Below are positions 1 to 4,776 of a stretch of 6,088 bases of DNA, one piece after another. The notes below the pieces were generated by a model. It was not told the origin of the DNA and did not search any database. It saw only the letters and a program-made list of their open reading frames with translations. Source of the DNA: Oscillospiraceae bacterium (lineage in GTDB: Bacteria; Bacillota_A; Clostridia; Oscillospirales; JAAYXM01); contig JAFQVE010000409.1 in assembly GCA_017408185.1 (NCBI GenBank), forward strand, positions 1-6,088. Reading direction: 5' to 3'. The first letter of the stretch is position 1; every line of letters starts with the position of its first letter. The position numbers and the translations under genes were made by a program.

Positions 1-790
1 CGCCGTATTCGCCGTCGTTTACAATGCTTATGCGATACAGCGAGGAATTTGCCGTATCGGGAAGAGCATACGGAAGCGGAAGCTTTTCTGCAATCTCCGT
101 ATAAAGCTTATAGCACATATCTTCCATTTCAACGTCGTTTTCATATCTCATATACCCGCCCGGACGGTATGCACTGCCTATCATACAGGAATAGATATAC
201 GCCGGAACGGTCTTCCCCTCCGCGCTTAATTCCTTGGTCTTTTCGTAAACTGCAGGTGCATCCATTCCGTTGTACTTATACACCGTCGGCGTGAAGTAGC
301 CGATTTTAAATCCGTCTGCAGTTCTCGTCATCATAACGGACATCATATATGAAATCTTCTCGCCCTCGGAAACGTAAAGCGCGCAAAGAAGCTCTTCACT
401 TGCAGGAACAAGCTCAAGATATGCCTTATCCTCCGCCGCATGCTTTACCTTTATCAGCGTATCACTGACCCGAAGCCCGCTCAAATAATACTTATCAAAA
501 GGCACAAACGGATTTTTTGCCATACCGTGAAGCTCAGAGAAAAGGGTGGCGATATCCTCGGCATTAGTCTGAAGGCTTTCATCAAGAAGCGGAAGCACGC
601 CCGCGGCATCATCCTCCTCATAGCAACGGAAAAACTCTGAAAGCACGCTCTCTGCCTCTGCACGCACTTCATCGGAAAGCTCTGACGTAAGCGTATATTC
701 TCCTGCGGTTTTAGGCTTATCACCGCAACCGCAAAGCAGAAGCGCCAGTACCGCGGCGAATGCAGCTGCGCATAAAAATGTCTTCTTCAT
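1..790 (-). CDS. Predicted lipoprotein of unknown function (C-terminus cut by window edge)
   Basis: The frame is open from an ATG at 790 down to the left edge with no stop, giving 263 visible residues. Residues 1-22 form a lipoprotein signal: MKK, a hydrophobic stretch rich in Ala and Leu, then the lipobox L19-C20-G21-C22, so Cys22 should be lipidated and the protein held on the outer face of the membrane. The start is supported by an AAGGAG Shine-Dalgarno ten bases upstream, inside the end of the carboxypeptidase gene, only three bases separating that stop from this ATG. The mature N-terminal part (about residues 37-150) begins with a helix-like stretch containing 'SVLSEFFRCYEEDD', followed by beta-rich sequence. 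This loosely recalls NTF2-like lipoprotein domains, but that is a guess. I do not recognise the family. It is the last visible gene of the four-gene run and is probably co-transcribed with the carboxypeptidase, which suggests an envelope role. Confidence 0.85.
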   Translation of the reverse strand, partial: MKKTFLCAAAFAAVLALLLCGCGDKPKTAGEYTLTSELSDEVRAEAESVLSEFFRCYEEDDAAGVLPLLDESLQTNAEDIATLFSELHGMAKNPFVPFDKYYLSGLRVSDTLIKVKHAAEDKAYLELVPASEELLCALYVSEGEKISYMMSVMMTRTADGFKIGYFTPTVYKYNGMDAPAVYEKTKELSAEGKTVPAYIYSCMIGSAYRPGGYMRYENDVEMEDMCYKLYTEIAEKLPLPYALPDTANSSLYRISIVNDGEYG

Positions 791-793
791 ATA

Positions 794-2008
794 TTATCTT
801 CTCCTTCTCTTTTTCTTTTTAGCACGGTAGATCCGTTTTCTTACTATAATTGCCGTACACAGAATAACAAACGCACCGATTGTGCACAGCACAATTGTCA
901 AAACAGTTTTTACGACGCCACCGACAATTCCTTTTATCGTATCGCGCCGCACCTCACCTGCGGTTTTTGCCGAAACATCAATCGAAACAGAGCACGGCAT
1001 CCTCAGGAGCTCTTCTCCGTCTGAATACGAGAAAACGGCATAATCAACCCCGTCCTCCATCGTGACGGAAAGAGAAACATCCTCGCGCGTTTTCCCGGCG
1101 GGGAGAAGCAGCTCTACCGGCTTTTCAAACGCATATCCGCCCGAAGGAAGATCCGACGTATTATAGCTTACCTCGTTGAAATTTTCAAATCCCCAATCGA
1201 GCAACGCCTTTGTATCGGCATATTTATCTTTATCCTTCACACACTTCATAACAACGGCAATAAGGCATCTGCCGTCACGCTCCGCCGCCGTTACGAGCGT
1301 GCATTTTGAAACGCTCGTCCACCCGGCTTTTCCTCCGATTATTCCGTCATATTTCATATCCGGAACGCTTACCATATAGTGCTGGTTTACAAATGTCCGC
1401 TTTTCCGGCTGCTTGTTCGTGGGAGACATAACATATTTATATGTGCTGAACACCTTGCGGAATGTCTCATTCTTCAGCGCATAGCGGCAAATCATCGCCA
1501 TATCGTATGCCGTTGTGTAATGGTTATCGTCACTGAGCCCGTGGGCATTGACGAAATTTGAGTTTTTCGCACCTGCGCGGGAAGCGGTTTCGTTCATCAT
1601 CTCCGTAAATGCCTCAATTGAGCCGGCAGCCTTTTCCGCAATCCCGTTGCAAGCATCGTTCGCCGACATCAGAAGCGCCGCATAAACCGCCTGCTCCATC
1701 GTTATCTCTTCTCCCTCGTCAAGCGCAATGTGGCTTGAGCCGACAGGCAACGAGAACACGGCATAGTGTGACATCGTCATTTTCTCCGTCATAGAAAGCT
1801 TTTCAAGACCCGTTATGACGGTGAGTATTTTTGTTATGCTCGCGGGGTACATCTGCTTATGCATTTCCTTGTCATACAGCACCTGACCTGTTTCCGCATC
1901 AATAAGCACCGCAGATTCCGAAACAAGCTCCGGCGGCGCGGCAAATGCAGTTACCGTAAGTAAAAGAAACACCGAAAGCACGATTAAAAAACAAAAAAAT
2001 CTTTTCAC
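794..2008 (-). CDS. D-alanyl-D-alanine carboxypeptidase, peptidase S11 (DacF/PBP5-like), membrane anchored
   Basis: This 404-residue protein is a low-molecular-weight penicillin-binding protein that would remove the terminal D-Ala from peptidoglycan pentapeptides outside the membrane. Residues 1-23 are a signal peptide with likely cleavage at AFA|APP. The catalytic motifs follow in order. S57-I-T-K60 holds the nucleophile Ser57 and the general base Lys60, preceded by the typical 'MYPAS'. S115-A-N117 is the second motif. The third motif is K227-A-G229, where most relatives have KTG; the flanking 'IGGKAGWT' shows the alignment is right. A C-terminal beta-rich domain runs to about 350. A transmembrane helix at about 363-389 and a cytoplasmic polybasic tail ending in four Lys and four Arg follow, whereas many relatives use an amphipathic helix. 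The start codon is GTG, with AGGAG eight bases upstream. The gene sits 20 bases after the helicase-loader gene and 3 bases before the lipoprotein gene. Family assignment is firm; the choice among dacF/dacB paralogue names is not. Confidence 0.93.
   Translation of the reverse strand: MKRFFCFLIVLSVFLLLTVTAFAAPPELVSESAVLIDAETGQVLYDKEMHKQMYPASITKILTVITGLEKLSMTEKMTMSHYAVFSLPVGSSHIALDEGEEITMEQAVYAALLMSANDACNGIAEKAAGSIEAFTEMMNETASRAGAKNSNFVNAHGLSDDNHYTTAYDMAMICRYALKNETFRKVFSTYKYVMSPTNKQPEKRTFVNQHYMVSVPDMKYDGIIGGKAGWTSVSKCTLVTAAERDGRCLIAVVMKCVKDKDKYADTKALLDWGFENFNEVSYNTSDLPSGGYAFEKPVELLLPAGKTREDVSLSVTMEDGVDYAVFSYSDGEELLRMPCSVSIDVSAKTAGEVRRDTIKGIVGGVVKTVLTIVLCTIGAFVILCTAIIVRKRIYRAKKKKRRRR
801..806 (-). 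promoter_or_regulatory. Ribosome binding site of the lipoprotein gene, inside the carboxypeptidase coding sequence
   Basis: Read on the minus strand this is AAGGAG, ten bases before the lipoprotein ATG at 790. It is made from the AGA-AGG-AGA Arg codons that end the carboxypeptidase. Ribosomes finishing the upstream gene would clear this site, so the two genes are probably translationally coupled. Confidence 0.7.
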
Positions 2009-2016
2009 AATTCCTG

Positions 2017-2021
2017 CTCCT
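2017..2021 (-). promoter_or_regulatory. Ribosome binding site deciding the GTG start of the carboxypeptidase
   Basis: On the minus strand this is AGGAG, followed by eight bases and then GTG at 2008. The next residues, KRFFCFLIVL, are the start of a signal peptide, so the GTG is the natural start even though it is not ATG. The site lies in the 20-base gap after the preceding gene's TAA. Confidence 0.75.
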
Positions 2022-2028
2022 GCTTAAT

Positions 2029-2994
2029 TTAATTCCTGCGCATATCATTTCCTAAAAACTCAAGCTTTATAAAATCGCCCTTGATGCGGGAGAAAAATGC
2101 CGGACCGTAGTCTTTTATAATATCATTTTCCTCACATGACGAAATTATTACTGTTTTTTTGTCTGCGTTCAGCCGCATATTTACAATGTTGAACAGTGCC
2201 GCGACGGTAAACGGGGTTTTCATCTCGCGCCCGACGTCATCGAGAATAAGCAAATCGCAGGTTTCATATATATCAGTGTTTTCGTCGCTTCTTCCGAACT
2301 TCACCGCCTCATATTCTCCCAGAACGGAGAACGCCGTGCCGAAAACAACAGAAAATCCACGGTCGGCAACTCTTCGCGCAATGCACGAAGCAAGAAACGT
2401 CTTACCAAGCCCCGGTCCGCCTGTGAGGAAGAGATTTTCGCTTTCCGCGCCGAAATTTTCGGCATAATCGCGTGAAAACTCAAGCACCTCACGCATCTGC
2501 GCACGGGGCGACAGAGCCGCTCCGTTTTCGGGATAGCGCGATATATCAAACTCTGCAAAGTCACTCTTTTTAAGAACAAGCTTCTTATTTATCTCATCGG
2601 CAACTGCACGGCGGTATCTTGTGATAACACACGGACAAAGCTCTCCGCCGGTGTATCCGGAATCGTTGCACACCTCGCACGAATATCCCGGTTCGAGCGC
2701 ACTCTCCGGAATGTTAGCCTCTGCAAGAAGCTTTTTCCTCTCCGCAACAAGCGCAAGGTTCTTTTCTTTTGCGCGTGCGATAAGCGTTGCTGTATCCTCG
2801 CTTTTTCCGAACGATGCGCGTATGACGTCAAACACGGTCGTGCGGAGCGCGGCGTCTATCTCTGCCACGCGCGGCATTGCACCGTAAATTTTAAGCTTAC
2901 GCGCTTCTGCATCTGCCTCGGCGCGGATTTTTTCGTTTTCTAAGCTGTGCAAAACGTTTTCGAGTATCTCTTTATCGTATTTCATTCCGCTCAT
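2029..2994 (-). CDS. DnaC/DnaI-like AAA+ helicase loader (IstB-like ATP-binding protein)
   Basis: This 321-residue AAA+ ATPase probably loads the replicative helicase onto DNA opened by DnaA or PriA with a DnaD-type partner. Residues 8-98 are charged and helical, probably a coiled coil. A four-Cys zinc-binding candidate follows, C106-x2-C109-x10-C120-x-C122, as seen in clostridial DnaC/DnaI-like proteins. The ATPase core has Walker A at 192-199 (GGPGLGKT, Lys198 for phosphate binding) and Walker B at 248-253 (LLILDD). The region corresponding to sensor 1 (283-287) reads IISSC where relatives commonly have IISTN. An arginine-finger candidate, Arg303, lies in 'FFSRI'. IstB transposition proteins share this fold, but there is no transposase here, and the Cys motif and DnaD neighbour favour a helicase loader. 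The start overlaps the upstream gene's stop as ATGA, and GGGGAG lies six bases before it, which favours this ATG over the one at codon 4. Confidence 0.92.
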   Translation of the reverse strand: MSGMKYDKEILENVLHSLENEKIRAEADAEARKLKIYGAMPRVAEIDAALRTTVFDVIRASFGKSEDTATLIARAKEKNLALVAERKKLLAEANIPESALEPGYSCEVCNDSGYTGGELCPCVITRYRRAVADEINKKLVLKKSDFAEFDISRYPENGAALSPRAQMREVLEFSRDYAENFGAESENLFLTGGPGLGKTFLASCIARRVADRGFSVVFGTAFSVLGEYEAVKFGRSDENTDIYETCDLLILDDVGREMKTPFTVAALFNIVNMRLNADKKTVIISSCEENDIIKDYGPAFFSRIKGDFIKLEFLGNDMRRN

Positions 2995-3929
2995 ACCGCA
3001 CTCCCCTGCCTTTTCTTCCTGTTAAGCTCACGCAGCTTCATAGCCGCGCCCTCATCTGCCCCCTGAGTTTCTGATACTTTTCCATGCTTTTTGTCCCCGC
3101 TCTCTACATCCGCGAGGGTTTTTGCGCCGATCGCGCTCCACGACACCAGGATTCTGTGCATATAGCTCCACTTAAGCGAACCGGTGTTCACAACCGTCTT
3201 GTCATATGCCGCCTCGATAAGCTCATCCGAAAGCCCAAGGGTGATCCACTCGGAAATATATTTTTCCTCCGTGGGAGAAAGAGCTCGTCCCGAAATCCTG
3301 AGAAGCTCTGCAAATCTCGTCTTTTCGCGGCCCAGCTTTTCCTGCTCTTTTAAATACTCCTCCGCACGACCGAGCGTAAGCACGCCTGCGCGCACCCATG
3401 CCTTCGCGCGCTTTTCAACCGTGCGCATCGTCGGCACGCGCCCCGGACCGTAACGCTTTTTCATATCGTCGATACAGCTTTTTACGAGCAGGCATATAAC
3501 ATCCACCGGAAGCCCCAGCCACGAGTAGATTCCCAAAAGCACCTGCAAATCAACGGTCGAAAGAAGCTTACCGAGAGATTCCTCACAAAACTCTACAAGA
3601 TATTTGAAATCCATATCCGAGCCGAGATGCTCTGCAACGTCAGTTGATGAATATTCCGGTATAGCATCCGAGCGCTCGGGAACTTTTATTCCCTCCGTCT
3701 TACCGATAAGACCGCGCGCCTCAAGGGATGAGAGCACGCGCGCCATTTCCTCTGCACTCATTTTCAGACGCTTTTCCGCGGCAGGAATATCAAGCTCACC
3801 GGAGTGTGCTAATATGTATATGTAAAGAAGCGCAGCGTTTCCGTCTCCGCCATCAAGAAGAAGGTTTGCCGAATGCGCCGGTATCAATACGTCCTGAGAT
3901 TTCGGCACCTTCAATTTCAAAACTCCCAT
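2991..3929 (-). CDS. DnaD-domain replication initiation protein (DnaD/DnaB_2 family)
   Basis: This 312-residue protein resembles the primosomal DnaD/DnaB proteins of Firmicutes, which remodel DNA and help recruit the helicase loader at origins and stalled forks. The N-terminal part (about 30-85, including 'ALLYIYILAHSGELDIPAAEKRL') looks like a winged helix. Two DnaD-type domains follow. The first (about 105-195) ends in 'TVEKRAKAWVRAGVLT'. The second (about 203-266) carries the family's YxxxIxxxW signature exactly, as Y256-I260-W264. The tail (270-312) is charged, probably disordered and basic at the end ('RELNRKKRQGSAV'), suiting DNA contact. It is the first gene of the leftward operon and overlaps the helicase-loader gene by four bases, the expected functional partner. 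The start is slightly uncertain: ATG at 3929 is the default, but a TTG at 3920 is also plausibly spaced from a ribosome binding site. Chromosomal context and absence of phage genes argue against a prophage replication module, though such modules encode similar pairs. Confidence 0.88.
   Translation of the reverse strand: MGVLKLKVPKSQDVLIPAHSANLLLDGGDGNAALLYIYILAHSGELDIPAAEKRLKMSAEEMARVLSSLEARGLIGKTEGIKVPERSDAIPEYSSTDVAEHLGSDMDFKYLVEFCEESLGKLLSTVDLQVLLGIYSWLGLPVDVICLLVKSCIDDMKKRYGPGRVPTMRTVEKRAKAWVRAGVLTLGRAEEYLKEQEKLGREKTRFAELLRISGRALSPTEEKYISEWITLGLSDELIEAAYDKTVVNTGSLKWSYMHRILVSWSAIGAKTLADVESGDKKHGKVSETQGADEGAAMKLRELNRKKRQGSAV
3001..3006 (-). promoter_or_regulatory. Ribosome binding site of the helicase-loader gene, inside the DnaD-domain gene
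   Basis: GGGGAG on the minus strand ends six bases before the ATG at 2994 and lies within the last codons of the upstream gene. With the ATGA stop/start overlap at 2991-2994 it indicates termination-reinitiation coupling, which would keep the two partners at matched levels. Confidence 0.65.
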
Positions 3930-3930
3930 A

Positions 3931-3949
3931 TCCTTATCCGTTCCTTATC
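3931..3949 (-). repeat. Tandem GATAAGGA copies forming a doubled ribosome binding site before the DnaD-domain gene
   Basis: On the minus strand GATAAGGA occurs twice, separated by ACG (copies at 3942-3949 and 3931-3938). The distal AAGGA is 12 bases before the ATG at 3929. The proximal one is only one base before that ATG but ten bases before the in-frame TTG at codon 4 (3920). Either copy could pair with 16S rRNA, so the translation start may be dual. Confidence 0.5.
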
Positions 3950-4006
3950 TGTTATCTATTCTCTTCCATTCCCTGTCTGTAAACCAAATATAATAATACA
4001 TAATAA

Positions 4007-4035
4007 AGTATATCACAAAACATATCCTCTGACAA
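4007..4035 (-). promoter_or_regulatory. Promoter of the leftward DnaD-DnaC-carboxypeptidase-lipoprotein operon
   Basis: On the minus strand, TTGTCA (4030-4035) is a five-of-six match to the sigma-A -35 box. It is followed by a 17-base spacer and TATACT (4007-4012), with the extended -10 TG at 4014-4015. Transcription should start near 4000, leaving a leader of about 70 bases rich in A and T before the ATG at 3929. No riboswitch-like fold is evident in that leader. The prediction rests on consensus match and placement upstream of the first gene. Confidence 0.65.
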
Positions 4036-4081
4036 GATTAATGTTCCGGTGATTAAAATTTTCTCGCCAAATATAGGAAAG

Positions 4082-4099
4082 TAAAATTTTTCAAAAAAA
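4082..4099 (+). promoter_or_regulatory. UP-element-like A/T tract upstream of the ferritin promoter
   Basis: The tract is TAAAATTTTTC followed by seven A residues, ending three bases before the -35 box. It falls roughly at -38 to -55 from the predicted start, where the RNA polymerase alpha C-terminal domains bind. A similar TAAAATTTTC occurs 28 bases further upstream at 4054-4063. It probably raises promoter strength; no measured UP-element match is claimed. Confidence 0.4.
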
Positions 4100-4102
4100 C
4101 TC

Positions 4103-4130
4103 TTGACAATTTTAAAATATGTGATATACT
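4103..4130 (+). promoter_or_regulatory. Strong sigma-A promoter of the ferritin gene
   Basis: TTGACA (4103-4108) is a perfect -35 box. A 16-base spacer leads to TATACT (4125-4130), one mismatch from TATAAT, with an extended -10 TG at 4122-4123. Transcription should start around 4137, inside the palindrome at 4131-4155 and 37 bases before the ferritin ATG. Confidence 0.85.
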
Positions 4131-4155
4131 ATAAACAGTAATGATTACTGTTTAT
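4131..4155 (+). promoter_or_regulatory. Perfect 25-bp palindromic operator over the ferritin transcription start (Fur-superfamily-like)
   Basis: The left arm ATAAACAGTAAT (4131-4142), a central G (4143) and the right arm ATTACTGTTTAT (4144-4155) form a perfect inverted repeat with 12-base arms. It starts directly after the -10 box and covers the predicted +1, so a bound protein would block transcription. The inner 15 bases, CAGTAAT-G-ATTACTG, have the 7-1-7 layout of Fur, PerR and Zur boxes. The TAAT-N-ATTA core is shared by all three, and the GTAAT half is closest to the Bacillus Zur consensus. Ferritin as target points more to iron (Fur) or peroxide (PerR) control. The regulator is not in this window. 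Because +1 lies inside the left arm, the complete hairpin should not form in the mRNA, which favours a DNA site. Confidence 0.75.
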
Positions 4156-4158
4156 TTT

Positions 4159-4165
4159 AAGGAGG
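4159..4165 (+). promoter_or_regulatory. Ribosome binding site fixing the ferritin start
   Basis: AAGGAGG is a full-strength Shine-Dalgarno eight bases before the ATG at 4174. The in-frame ATG at 4141 has no such site and would lie only about four bases into the transcript, so it is not the start. Confidence 0.9.
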
Positions 4166-4173
4166 AATACATA

Positions 4174-4683
4174 ATGAACGCAAACGTAGCAAAGCTTATG
4201 AACGAGCAAATTAATAAGGAGCTTTATTCGGCTTATCTCTATCTTGATTTTTCAATTTTCTATGAGCAGCAGGGGCTTGACGGCTTCGCAAACTGGTATA
4301 TGGTTCAGGCGCAGGAGGAGCGCGACCACGCAATGCTTTTCCTCAAATACCTCCAGCTCAACGGCGAAAAGGCAGAGCTTGATGCTGTGGGCAAGCCGGA
4401 CAAAGAAATGAAAACGCTTATGGATCCGCTGAAGTTCGGTCTTGAGCACGAGCAGTACGTAACAAGCCTTATCAACGATATCTATGCCGCAGCATATGAG
4501 GTGAAGGATTTCCGTGCAATGCAGTTCCTTGACTGGTTCGTTAAAGAACAGCTTGAAGAGGAAAAGAACGCGGATGATATGATAAAGAAGATGGAGCTTT
4601 TCGGCAACGATTCCAAGGGTCTTTATTCCCTTGATTCCGAATACGCCGCAAGAGTTTACACGGCACCGTCACTCGTTCTGTAA
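4174..4683 (+). CDS. ftnA: Bacterial non-heme ferritin (FtnA-like)
   Basis: This 169-residue four-helix-bundle protein is of normal ferritin length. Such proteins form 24-subunit cytoplasmic shells that oxidise Fe(II) and store the iron as a mineral. Every ligand expected by comparison with E. coli FtnA is present, shifted by one position: Glu16, Glu49, His52, Glu93 and Gln126 for the ferroxidase centre, and Glu48, Glu125, Glu128 and Glu129 for the third iron site. Characteristic stretches are 'NKELYSAYLYLD' (14-25), 'EERDHAMLFLKYL' (48-60) and 'DWFVKEQLEEE' (120-130). There is no heme-binding Met at the bacterioferritin position that I can identify, and the length and motifs rule out Dps. 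The gene stands alone, with its own promoter and operator upstream and a hairpin terminator 16 bases after the stop. The start is the ATG at 4174, chosen by the ribosome binding site; an in-frame extension to 4141 would add 11 residues atypical of the family and read from the operator. Confidence 0.96.
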   Translation: MNANVAKLMNEQINKELYSAYLYLDFSIFYEQQGLDGFANWYMVQAQEERDHAMLFLKYLQLNGEKAELDAVGKPDKEMKTLMDPLKFGLEHEQYVTSLINDIYAAAYEVKDFRAMQFLDWFVKEQLEEEKNADDMIKKMELFGNDSKGLYSLDSEYAARVYTAPSLVL

Positions 4684-4698
4684 AAAAAAACAACACAA

Positions 4699-4740
4699 AC
4701 CGGGGTTGCAAAAAGGTCAGCGCCTTTTTACAACCCCGGT
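4699..4740. terminator. Hairpin terminator between convergent ferritin and solute-binding-protein genes, probably bidirectional
   Basis: ACCGGGGTTG (4699-4708) pairs with CAACCCCGGT (4731-4740). After one C/A mismatch, AAAAAGG (4710-4716) pairs with CCTTTTT (4723-4729), leaving the loop TCAGCG. The stem is thus 10 plus 7 base pairs. On the plus strand the following tract is ATAATTTT, a modest U-run. On the minus strand the hairpin is followed by TTGTGTTG and then nine T residues, from the A-run after the ferritin stop. It sits 16 bases past the ferritin stop and 37 bases past the stop of the opposing gene, so it can serve both. Confidence 0.85.
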
Positions 4741-4776
4741 ATAATTTTGACTTGTTGATGAAAATATTATCCTTAT

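Noticed and set aside
440..723. Short frames at 440-640 (plus) and 481-723 (minus)
   Set aside because: Both overlap the lipoprotein coding frame, which carries a signal peptide, lipobox and ribosome binding site, so neither is likely to be a gene.
2159..2467. 102-residue plus-strand open frame opposite the helicase-loader gene
   Set aside because: It lies wholly antisense to a clearly conserved ATPase, has low-complexity Ser/Arg/Pro composition and shows no family features; it is a shadow of the real gene.
2029..2994. IstB helper of an IS21-type element
   Set aside because: There is no IstA transposase or terminal inverted repeat nearby; the Cys-rich motif, the coupled DnaD-domain gene and the operon context fit a helicase loader.
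3930..4006. Riboswitch or small RNA in the leader of the leftward operon
   Set aside because: The leader is only about 70 bases, A/T-rich and without a recognisable aptamer core or terminator/antiterminator pair.
4131..4155. Palindrome as an mRNA hairpin or attenuator
   Set aside because: The predicted +1 at about 4137 removes much of the left arm from the transcript, and no T-run follows, so an RNA terminator or attenuator is unlikely.
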